From positions 3,177,001-3,241,000 of the forward strand of contig NC_092648.1 of NCBI RefSeq assembly GCF_032118995.1: 64,000 bases of DNA, in the 5' to 3' direction. Positions 9,921 through 20,000 of this stretch are shown piece by piece. The translations under genes were made by a program, and so were the position numbers. The notes under the pieces are model-generated. The model had not been told where the DNA came from, did not search any database, and saw only the letters and a list, made by a program, of their open reading frames with translations. This DNA is from Asterias amurensis. Lineage: Eukaryota; Echinodermata; Asteroidea; Forcipulatida; Asteriidae. Every line of letters starts with the position of its first letter. Positions within the stretch are counted from its first letter, which is position 1.

Positions 9921-10245
9921 TGAAGGCACTGGACACGTTTGGCAATTGTCAAGACCAGTATTCTCAATTGGTGTATCCCATCATATGCAAAAAATAAAAA
10001 AAATGTGAACATTTTAGCTCAATGGTCATCGGAGTTGCAAGAGAAATGAAAGAAAAAACACCCTTGTTGCACAACTTTGTGTACTTTCAGATATGCACAA
10101 TAAAAGGCTTCAGCTTAAGTATTATATTATGTGTGAGAAAATACCCCTTTCTCAAAAACAACGTTACTTCAGAGGGAGACGTTTCTCACCAAGCAATTTT
10201 GTATGCTATGAATTGTTTGAGCAATTACGAAGTGTCCATAACTGT
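9921..10245. repeat. TTAA MITE (family T), diverged
   Basis: GGCACTGGACACGTTTGG at the left, the CACCCTTGTTGCACAAC and GTTACTTCAGAGGGAG blocks inside, and AAGTGTCCATAA at the right identify the family. Confidence 0.65.
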
Positions 10246-10445
10246 ATAACATTTCGCCAAGTTTTAGCTAGACTAGCGTTTAGAAAGTTATGCATAATAC
10301 GAACATGGAGGAAGGCAATTGGGTACGAAGTTCGAAAACTTGACAAGTAGTCACTATTAAACACAAGTGCATGGTATCCTGAATTAATGTTGCAATATAT
10401 AAGCCTATACCTATTCCTTTTATACCATAATAACAATCAACTTAC

Positions 10446-10533
10446 CAATTTAAAAAAGTGCAGCTGGAAGTTCCGCTCAAGTTGATCTCTTCTCCAAACC
10501 GAAGCGTCCCACTGTCCGAGTTCTAAAGTTCTG
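10446..10533 (-). other. Predicted 5' UTR exon of the ATF3-like gene
   Basis: A strong donor (ATTG then GTAAGT) ends at 10446. About 30 bases upstream of the placed start is a TATA box, so transcription would begin near 10533. The segment has no ATG. Splicing to the acceptor at 8753 would put only 20 further UTR bases before the start codon. The exact transcription start is inferred. Confidence 0.45.
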
Positions 10534-10556
10534 CCAGGGTTCAGGATTTGCCTCCT

Positions 10557-10593
10557 GTTTATATTTGCTTGGAATCTGTGGTACAGTGACTCA
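10557..10593 (-). promoter_or_regulatory. TATA box and AP-1 site upstream of the ATF3-like gene
   Basis: On the minus strand TGAGTCA (10593-10587), a perfect AP-1 site, is followed 23 bases later by TATAAAC (10563-10557). This is a plausible core promoter for a stress-response bZIP gene and would allow AP-1/ATF autoregulation. Confidence 0.45.
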
Positions 10594-11159
10594 GTTCTGC
10601 GGTTTGGGGATTGTCCTCTGATAGATGTGACTAACGCATCCTTCCGGGATTCCCTCACAGGTTTTTTTTTCTTCAAAATTGGTGTCCCCCCAAAAAAATG
10701 AACCGCAATGAATTTTAAACAGCAACAACAGCCGGGGTTGTCTTTTGTTTTTGCGATGACAAAGCCTCACATGACTTGGCACGTTGATGAGTGTTGCTTG
10801 AAGTGAAATTTTAATATTGGCAAAGTGTTCAAGCCAGTAAAGTTCGTTGTCTCTAAACTCAACAGTGGCTGACTGTATCCGGGGTTCATATAGACTTGAG
10901 TCAAGTATCGATTTCGTGCCATCGCAAGAAAACTTATGATGATCTGCATTTCCAATGCTATTCTCGGGACCATGATTTTGACGGCGAGCTCGCACTATAC
11001 GGGTTGTTTGCTATAGGCGCATGCTTATGAGGGACCTCTCACACGTCACGAGAACGGGACTTGAACCAAGTCTAGGGTTCATACAGGTCAAACAATATCT
11101 TTCCCATCTCTACGTCTATAACTTCATGCATTTTGACTTGGATACCAGTTAAAAGACAC

Positions 11160-11275
11160 TGGGATGGATTTCACAAAGTGGTATCTCGAGTTAGGACGAG
11201 TGACTCCTCCTAACTTGGGACCAGCCTTAAGTTTTGATTAACTCCTAGGACATAGGCCTAAGTTAGGACTATTTG
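11160..11275. repeat. Foldback MITE (family F), degenerate
   Basis: GATTTCACAAAG with several TTAGGAC/GTCCTAA motifs; the right arm is lost. Confidence 0.5.
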
Positions 11276-11573
11276 TATAAAAAACGAGCAACGGAGAACT
11301 GTTGATAAGACACTGTGAGAAACGACTCCCTCTGACGTATAGTTTTTGAGAAAGAGATAATTTCTCACTGACATAAAAAATCTCAGAAAGACTTCACGCC
11401 TGAAGCCTTTCTCAGGCGTGTGAAAGCACACAAGGGTGTTTTTGCATTCATTATTTTCTTGCAACTTTGATGACCAATTGAGCCAATGTTCACAGGTTAG
11501 TTATTTCATGCATATGAAGGGGTACTCCGAGTGAGAAGACTGGTCTTTGCCAAATAAGTCCAGTTCCCTTTAA
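11275..11573. repeat. TTAA MITE (family T), left-truncated
   Basis: ACTGTGAGAAACGACTCCCTCTG core and a CAGTTCCCTTTAA right end. Confidence 0.65.
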
Positions 11574-12299
11574 GAGAGTTTTTTCTTCGCTTTGTGTTTT
11601 GAATAATCGGCTGGAGTGAAGTGAAGTAACTTTCTTTCTTGAACTTAACAGACGAAGAGCGAAAACGATATTTTAATTTGTGTTAACACACAGGAGCACA
11701 TGCTCAAAACGTTTGAATCATGGTTGAGGGTTTCGCTCAGATGATTGAAGAAAAAAACATCTCAGCAAATGTTTCATACGAAATGTATGCACGTTTTTTA
11801 AAACAACTTCGGTGGTCATACAAAATTACCGCAAGTGAAAGTCAACGAGTGTCAGTTATTAAAACTCCACAATAACGTTACAAACAAAAACATCCTACGA
11901 AATACTGATTGAGAAAATAGAACTCCTGTCGCAAACAACTACCAACAACCAAAAGGTAACTATTGTATAAATGCAAAACAAAAAGTTAAAGGCATGACGT
12001 TTCGTTTGTGAGGCTTAATGCAATCCTAACAAAAATACGGAAATGGTGGAACGTCATATTTTCAAACCCGGAAAAAAAAAATGGCTTCCAGGAAATTTAA
12101 TTAGGCCTAACGACCGCAGGCCTGCGCGTATCAGCTCTTCGCGGCGTAACCAGATTCCAAATCGTGGGATGTTTCTTTCCTCCAAAGTAAACAATAAACA
12201 GAAATCCAAATAAATAAATAAACAAGGGAGTAACAGTAAACCAAATGACAGCTTGTTTTGTAAACATTTGTTGATGTCTAAGGCAGAAAAAAGACGATC

Positions 12300-12470
12300 G
12301 GGTGGATTTCACAAAGGTAGTCCTAACTTAGGACTAGTCCTAGGCAATACTAAGAGATAGGACCAGTCCTAAGTTAGGACCAGTAACTCATCCTAACTTA
12401 GGACTGGTCCTATCTCTTAGCCTTGCCTAGGACTAGTCCTAAGTTAGGACTACCTTTGTGAAATCCACCC
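12300..12470. repeat. Foldback MITE (family F), near-perfect palindrome
   Basis: GGGTGGATTTCACAAAGGTAG at the left is exactly inverted at the right, and the interior alternates AGTCCTAAGTTAGGAC motifs, so almost all 171 bases can pair. It is the best-preserved copy in the window. Confidence 0.85.
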
Positions 12471-12569
12471 AAGGTGTATATTCAAACACGAACATTTCGG
12501 CCTTTTTAAATAGATATCAATATAAACCACAATAGATGTTAAGTTTGCATCGCGGATAAAGATATTTAT

Positions 12570-12785
12570 TTTGTTTTGTTCACCCTTACACAAAATTCAT
12601 GTGTGTTATCACTGTATACATGTACTCAGTACTTTCCCGAGTTGTGAAAAAAAACCCAGGCATATTACTCGGGTGGGATTCGAACCAACGACCTTTGCAA
12701 TTCTATTTCTAGAGCAGTGTCATACGAACTTGACCACCGAGATTAGCTTAGAGGCAGTTCGAATCCTATGTTTTAGCAGCGGGTA
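12570..12785 (-). repeat. tRNA-derived SINE (family S2)
   Basis: The minus strand has a B-box-like GGTTCGAATCCCACCCGAG. The trailing AGTACTGAGTATACA..ACACACATGAA block recurs at 37085-37210, 38765-39240 (interrupted) and 62525-62725. Confidence 0.65.
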
Positions 12786-12899
12786 CAACAATGGTTTAAT
12801 AGATTTAAAATTTGCATCGAGAATAAAAAATTATATATATATTTAGTTTAAACACCGATGTGTGTTTAGCGCCAGTACTTTCGGCCTTCAATGTAGGCC

Positions 12900-13213
12900 T
12901 ATCGGTCTAAATGATGCAACAATTGCATCGGATTGTGGGTTAAGTTCGAGTCCCAGTCGTGACACTTGTGTCCTCATAAGCAAGACACTAAAACATTAAT
13001 GCTTCGTCCACAGAGTGCACTTTATCGAAAAGAGAAGGGGTTTGCCCCGGTGTTCCTGGCTGTGGCTGCTGTATGCGCCTTAGCAACTAAGTGCTACATA
13101 ATTAGGTCTCAGAAATCATAACTTCAATAACCTCTCTTTCTGTAAAAATGTATATTATATACTAAGCGCCTTGAGTACCTTGCTGGTAGATATAAGACTT
13201 AATATTATTATAT
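12900..13213 (+). repeat. V-type tRNA SINE, diverged
   Basis: GTTCGAGTCCCAGTCGTGACACTTGTGTCC is a B box followed by the V-type domain (GCAAGACACT). The body has GTTCCTGGCTGTGGCTGCTGT and the end AGCGCCTTGAGTACCTTG before an AT-rich tail. Confidence 0.7.
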
Positions 13214-13235
13214 TATATTATATCACGTATCTTTG

Positions 13236-13475
13236 CTCTCTTAATGTAAAAGAGTGAAAAAACCACTCGTTTCCGCCATACCACTATTGCAAAGAGCCAT
13301 GGCGTACAACTCTTTAAAGAGTGAAAGACGGGTACTTTCAACTCGATTTAGTGTGAAGTTTGTTCAGATTTCACTCAAAAAGAGTGACACAGATTGACTT
13401 TCACTCCCAAAAAAAACGAAACTGACACCACGCGGACAAGAGAGTGAAAATTTTCACTCTTTTACATTAAGAGAG
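13236..13475. repeat. MITE with 25-bp perfect terminal inverted repeats
   Basis: 13236-13260 starts CTCTCTTAATGTAAAAGAG and is perfectly inverted at 13451-13475. The interior repeats the GAGTGAAA/TTTCACTC motif. No coding frame. Confidence 0.8.
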
Positions 13476-13639
13476 TGGGGTAAAACAAGAGAACTTGAAC
13501 AAATGGACTAATGGTGTACACACATCATCGTTAATCAAGCTGAGACTCCATCAGGAGAGACACACTAAAAAAAATGTCAACACCGTGACTCCAGTAACAT
13601 AACAACAATGTGGTATCTCTAATAAGCAAAGAGTTGTGC

Positions 13640-13885
13640 AGTGTTAGGACAATGAACCAGGCTAAAATGGAGGTGGGCTGGACACACTACCCGAAGAAAT
13701 GACAACAGATGGACAACAAGAATTATGGATTGACAACCACCGGGACAGGGGAAAGAAAAGAGGTAGACAGAGAAGAAGATTGAGATGGAGATGACATCAG
13801 GGTTTATACAGGAACAACATGGACAAGAACTGCAAGAAATATACATGAATGGCGTCTACACGACGGGGGTGAACACAGCCTAAAA
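13640..13885 (+). pseudogene. Decayed non-LTR retrotransposon tail (reverse-transcriptase C-terminus)
   Basis: The plus strand, with stops and frame changes, encodes W-R-D-D-I-R-x-Y-T-G-T-T-W-T-R-T-A, then W-R-L-H-D-G-G-E-H. This matches the conserved R-W-x-D-D-I-x-x-x-x-G-x-x-W-x-R-x-A ending of endonuclease/RT LINE ORF2 proteins. No intact polymerase motif is present. Confidence 0.65.
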
Positions 13886-14667
13886 GTAGTGCAATGTAAT
13901 TCTTGCCCGAGTGTGCAACGGCGCACCTCAGCCAAACAGAATTGGGCTAGTGTGGTCTATTTTTGGGGTGAATCATAACATGCTCATCAATTGACGCATT
14001 TCCCAACATCTTTCATTTATATTTTTAGTAAAAACTTTGTAGTAAACAACCGTTTTCATTTACAGGATACCAGTAGACCGGAAAAGGGTACATCCCTCCA
14101 TAACCGCGCTATCGAAAGTATCTCAGCATGAAAGGCGTTCCCTGATTGGACGAAAGACACGTGACCGGATAATATACGCCTATGGGAGGGTTCAACCTTG
14201 GGAGGGTTGTGCAAACAATGGCGCCTACACTTAATGTGAAATAATGGGGATGGGTTAAGTGTTATGGCAACGAGATGTTTTAGTTTGGAAGGCGGGGAAA
14301 ACTTTTCTGTTTGTGTGTGTCATCGTTTACAGCAGACGTTTTTTTTGTCATCACTGACTTGTCATTCATGTAACAACTAAAAGTAAGTGATTAATTTCTT
14401 GGCACCGAGTGCCATAAACTGGTAGCCAAACACACACCGTCGGTATAACCATTGAGTGGTCCTTTATGGTATAACTGTATCATGATTCGTACTCCTCTTC
14501 GTTTATACTTTCGCAAACAGGTTTCCTCAGGCTTGGGGCTTTTGTGATTGACTTTACTTATGAGGCATCCTTGGTTTCATTACACTATATCTAATGATAC
14601 AAAAAATAGTCAAGAGCCGAACTAGACAGTGCAACAACCGTCTGACGTCACACTTCGAGGCTAGTGA

Positions 14668-15105
14668 AATACGCCACAGATCTGCCGTTGAGCCCACGTA
14701 CATAAACACCTTTGCCCTCGCATCATTTCACATGGCGTTCATCTGGAGATTCGCAGTTAAAACAGACGTACATGCACATGTGTTTACACTGTACATGTGT
14801 ACATACATGTATAAAGCAAACACATGTCCTTATCCTAAGGACAGGGGACCAGTCTATCAGGGCGATAGCATTTCTTGTATGCATACATACATTAAAAAAA
14901 CGCCAGAGATCTGCCGTTGAGCCCACGTACATAATCACCTTTGCCCTTGCATCATTTTACATGGCGTTCATGGTTCTGGAGATTCGCAGTTAAATCTGAC
15001 GTATATGTGTATACATAAAGCCAATACATGTCCTTATCCTAAGGACAGGGGACCAGTCTATTAGTACATGAGCAGCATTTCTTTTATGATTACATACATC
15101 AAAGA
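14668..15105. repeat. Tandem duplication, unit about 220-230 bp
   Basis: CAGATCTGCCGTTGAGCCCACGTACATAA at 14678 repeats as AGAGATCTGCCGTTGAGCCC at 14904, and both are followed by CATGTCCTTATCCTAAGGAC. The open frames over it reflect the duplication only. Confidence 0.75.
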
Positions 15106-15624
15106 AGGGCAACAAATCTTACACATTTCTACCATGGGAAAACAAATATTGACGGTCAGGTAACAAAATTTGTGACAATTATTCACGGACTATGACCTTT
15201 TTCTTGATCCGTTTTAACTTTTCGTTACATTCAACATAAGTTTAGGCTAAGACCTAACTTTTGTTGATTTCTAAGAGACTTTTTATTTGGACGGAACTGC
15301 GATATCTCAAAAAAGATATACATACATATATCATCTTTTTGAAAAGAAATTTTCACAGGTTACTTTTATTGTAAATATCTACTTGATTACAAAAATTCAA
15401 CAGAGTATCCTTTTCCTTTTAAGATGCTAGATCCATTTCTTTGTGGGTTTTATGCGAACATTTAGATTTAAAGTTCAAATTCATATTTTCATAGATTCAA
15501 TCAAGTTACAAGTTTTCGTTTACATTATTGCAAGAAACAATCTGCCAAAGCCAAGTGGCAGATAATTAAAAAACTAAACAATGAAGTAGTGTCGGGATCC
15601 CAACTTAATCAAAACAGCCCCACA

Positions 15625-15975
15625 CATGTGTTGGTTCGAATCCCCAGCTGTGACACTTGTGTCCTTTAAAAGCAAGCTATTTACCCATTGCTTTATCCTT
15701 CGAATTGCACGTAGAGCCGTTGGTCCCACGTGTTGTGTAACGCATGTGAAAGAACCCAGTGCACTTATCGAAAAGAGAAGGGGTTCGCTCCGGTGTTCCT
15801 GGCTGTGGCTGCTATATGCGCCGTATCACCTTATAAGGTGCTACATAATTGGGTCTCAGAACTCATCACTGCAATAACCTATCTTTCTGAAAGTTTGTAT
15901 ATACTCAGCGCCTTGAGTACCTTGTTTGGTAGATACGTGTGCTATATAAGACTTCGGTATAATTACTTTATTTAT
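15625..15975 (+). repeat. V-type tRNA SINE
   Basis: GGTTCGAATCCCCAGCTGTGACAC is the B box and GTGTCC..AAGC the V-type domain. The body holds GGGTTCGCTCCGGTGTTCCTGGC and the end AGCGCCTTGAGTACCTTG. Minus-strand AATAAA inside its AT tail (15967) may serve NEPRO. Confidence 0.75.
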
Positions 15976-16170
15976 TACATTTATGTTTACTGTTACACAG
16001 ACGCCACGTTGTGGGCAGATATTTGAGTATTTGTAACTATAATAAGACTGGTATGTTCTTCCTTTTCAAATCAGATTTAACCCACTCCTTCGGGACTGGA
16101 CCTGCACAAATATTGCACATTTCACAGGTCAATAAAAATTGCATCAAAGTCTTATCATACCAGTATTCTC

Positions 16171-17054
16171 TCATTCCAAACAGGCAAATATGTCGTCAAT
16201 ATCCGAGGTCCGACTTGTTAGCGACTTGGTTTCACTTATCTTGTCAAGTTCACACACCAGGGTGGATGCTTTCACTTTCTTTGTCTTGTATCCTTTCTCC
16301 AAAACACCACTGCCTCCGGGAGGTGCATCTTGGCTGATCCCGCCCCACTGTGCATTAACTGTCCTTGATGGTGACGAGTCTAGTTCCTGCACTTCTTTAC
16401 TGATCAATCCTTTACTCTTCTTCTTTAGTTTTTCAAGAACCAGCTTCTGATGGTTCTGTTGCTTTACAGATTCTTTGTTTGCTTGCCTTTCAGTTTGTTT
16501 AACATCTTGACTAAGACCTTCTCTATTCTTCTTTTTCTTTGTCAATCTGAATTTGTCCCTCAAGTTTTCAAATCTTTTCCTCTTTTTCTTAGAATGAGCA
16601 TCTCCCATGTCTTCAGATTCACAATCTACCATCTGCTCTGTCACAGCAGTTTCTCTTTTTTTCTTGCGTAATGTTTCTTTCAATTTCTTCTTGAGACCAT
16701 GCGTCAGGAGTTTCTTAAGTCTCTTCCCGACCGGTACAGATGTTTCATCCTCCTCAACAATGGTCGTTTCATTTTCACGCTTTTCAAATCTTTTTCTCTT
16801 TTTCTTAGGATGAGCATCTCTTGTGTCTTCATATTTGTAACTTAACGTCTGCTCTGTTTCTGCAGATCTCTCATCAGCATCATCCTCTAACTGAACACGT
16901 GGTGGGTACATTCCATTGGCGTCCACAGCAATTGTTTCTTCCTCTAGCCGAGATAGATTTGTCGCAGGCTCTCCAACAATACGGCTCTCTGATCGCTTCC
17001 TCTTCAATTTGACCTTTGACCTCTTCTGAGCAACCTCATCTAATGCCACTGGCT
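16171..17054 (-). CDS. NEPRO: NEPRO exon 9, basic C-terminal half with stop
   Basis: Acceptor TTGAACTGCAG. Residues 278-571 are Lys/Arg-rich. A D-A-H-x-K-K-K-R-K-R-F-E module occurs twice, at about 357-368 and 429-440, each behind an acidic stretch, giving repeated nuclear/nucleolar localisation signals. The end is S-D-I-D-D-I-F. Confidence 0.92.
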
Positions 17055-20000
17055 CTGCAGTTCAACAAACATAACAATTGTAAATATGAATACTCGATTC
17101 AAAATTGATAAGACGTAAATTTGTATCCTTCTTTTCTTCTCTCCTCAGTCAACTTCCCTCAAATGAAGTTGAAATGAAATTTACTTCAAGTAATAAACCA
17201 AAGGAAACAAACTGGGGTAATTTTAAGAAACAATTTTGTGTTGAACAAAGAAACTGTTTTTACAGCAGGACTTGAACCTGTGACATATTAATAATAGTAG
17301 TGGCTTCTTATATAGCGCTCAGGTCCATCACTCAGTGATACTCAAGGCCCTTCAACATTATTACCCCTGGTCACTGGGCCATTTTATTTAATTCCATAAA
17401 CTATCTCTTTGATGTATACAGCCTGTGCTGCCAAATATGTAGCACACTAAGCTAAATCAATCACAAAAACCATCTCTGCCCTCACAGTTACCCATTCACC
17501 CCTGGGTGGAGAGAAGCAACTATGGTTTAGTGTCTTGCTCAAGGACACAAGTGTCATGACCAGGATTCGAACACACATCCTGAAGACTCAGACACAAGAA
17601 TATGATGCTCTTAACACCTTGGCCATGACACCTATACATATGACATGCTGGCACGCGACCAAAAAGTTGTATACAAGAATTACAGGATCTACTGCCCTAT
17701 ATACGCGGCCCGGCATGCGGGCATTTTGTAATTTGACAAAACAGCATCGCATAGCGTGTGTTTATCAACACACACGACATGTATTTCACAGTCAACGCGC
17801 GTACAAGCTTCATCTTACAAAATGGCGCACGTGTCTCCTTGCGGTCCCGTCGCGTTTGTGCACCCTCTAATTCTTATATATAACTCTACGCACGCTACCA
17901 ACTGAGCCCTATGTTGCTGGTCTCCATAATTTGACAATGCCTTTTTATTGTTTTTCTGAGGGCATCCAAAACAGATTTAAACATAAAGCCTGGTTTTTCC
18001 TTACCTCCAAGGTCCAATACAGGTTCCTTGGTTGTCAGAGACTCCTCCAGGCTATGTTCTTTTTCCTCAGTCTCGTTCTTCAATGCCTTGCCATCAGCTT
18101 GATCAGCAAACATGCTGTCCAACAAAGTGGAGGGTTTTTTCTTCGAAGGTTGCTTTCTGAGAATGTGGATAATCATGCAAAATGTGTTACTTTTATGAGT
18201 CATAAAGTTGGTACTGGTTGGGTCAGGTTGGTGAAGTGGTGTCTTACCTCGCCTTCCACCTCTGGGACCCCGGTTCAATTCCCACTAGGGGCACTATGTG
18301 GATTGGGTTTCAGTCCCTACCCGACTCCAGGGTTTTTCCCTGGAATTATACTTCCTCCCACATTTAAAACTGAAACTTCTTCCTCGTCTTCTCTCCATTA
18401 ATAATAATAATATCAAAGTCTTAGAGAGCGCACGTATCTACCAAACAAGGTACTCAAGGCGCTGAGTTTATATAAACTTTCAGAAAGACAGGTTATTGCA
18501 GTGATGAATTTTGAGACCCAATTGGGTTCTTGGCTATGTACATGCCAATGGATTAAGTTCGCTTTTTTGCACAACCAGAATAAATAAGTACAAATGAAAT
18601 ACAAAAAAATCAGAAATACTTACATATCGTATCTCGCAGGGTCATAGTCCGGCTTTAACCATAACAGTAAACTTGGGGGAAACGCGTCTTCCGTTGTCAT
18701 CTATCGATAGCAGGAAAAAAAACATGAAGAGGGATAAGTTGCTGTTTTTAGTTAATGGCACTGGACACAATTGGTAATTACTCAAAATATATGTTAGCAT
18801 AAAATCTTACTTGGAAACAAGCAATGCAGAGCTGTTGATAGTTTCAAACATTGTGAGAAACGGCTCCCTCTGAAGTAACATAGTTTTCGAGCAAGAAGTA
18901 ATTTTCCACTAAAATATTTGAATTTGATTTCCAGACTTCAGAATTAGATTTTGAGGTCCCGAAATCAAGCATCTGAAAGCACACAACTTTGTGTGACTAG
19001 GGTGTTTTTTCTTCCATTATAATCTCGCAATTTTGACTACCAATTGAGTTCAAATCTTCACAGGTTTGTTATTTTGTGCATTTACCCGTGAGTGGAGAGA
19101 AACAATAATAGTATAGTGTCTTGTTCATGGACACAGGTGTCACGACCGGGATTCCACCCCACACTCTGCTGATCAGAAACACCAGAGCTTAAGTTCTGGC
19201 TCTTATCCGCTCGGCCACGACACCCCAGAATCATAAATATCATTGGGCTTGAAGATTTCAACAACAACAAAATCTTCAAACAGAAAATACTACTTCAAAA
19301 TCATCTTGTGCTTGGCAAAAGAAAGCAAGATACCAGTCACCAGTCACAGAAATGTGGACAACTTATTTTGGCTGGTATCTTTATTCTAGTAAGCATCATT
19401 TTTTTATGCTTAGCTACTTTTTTGTGCTGAAGCAAATCTATAAAATTGGGCCCTGGTCTGAGGGTACACTATCTTAAAGTTGAATTGGTGTCAAGTGGAG
19501 GTTAACTTTATATATAACAACACAGAAGTAAGCCTGCCAGTGCAGGAAATACCCAGGTTCTATTTGAGGTGCAGGAAATATCCAGGTTTAGTTTCTAGGT
19601 CTATTTGAGGTCAGTCTAGTATAGTCTAGGCACCATGACATCATCCACAGACCGTGAGAAAATTTTTACGAAGACAATGCACTGTGCTTGAAATGACTCA
19701 AGTTGTGAGCAATCACTCTAGTCACTGCTTACCAATTGAGTAACTTTGAGTCAATTTTGAGTCACACTCAAACTTGACTTGAATCATCAACTACAGGTGA
19801 CTCGCACTGACCTCAGGTCACTTGACCAGGTGACCTTCGAACAGTTGAACTGACTCGAACAGGTGACCTTGGGTCACCTGTTGTAAACGAGTCAGCTCTC
19901 TCGTCAACTTAACAAGCAAAAGAGTGATTGTACAATTAGTGACAAAAATATATCATCAGCTTTGTTGATTATTTTGTAAGCTAATGGATTTGAGTGCTTA

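Larger units (their letters stand above)
10600..16150. other. Intergenic region between NEPRO and the ATF3-like gene
   Basis: Besides the listed repeats I see no gene. About 11.6-12.1 kb, 13.9-14.6 kb and 15.1-15.6 kb look unique and AT-rich with short random frames. A 134-codon minus frame at 10591-10995 lies upstream of the predicted promoter and lacks coding character. Confidence 0.5.

Noticed and set aside
10591..10995. 134-codon minus-strand frame ahead of the ATF3-like gene
   Set aside because: No domain, no splice partner, and it crosses the predicted TATA/AP-1 promoter.
16450..17012. Several plus-strand open frames of 60-108 codons
   Set aside because: They are the antisense of the Lys-rich NEPRO exon 9; Phe/Leu-rich translations are the mirror of AAG/AAA codons.
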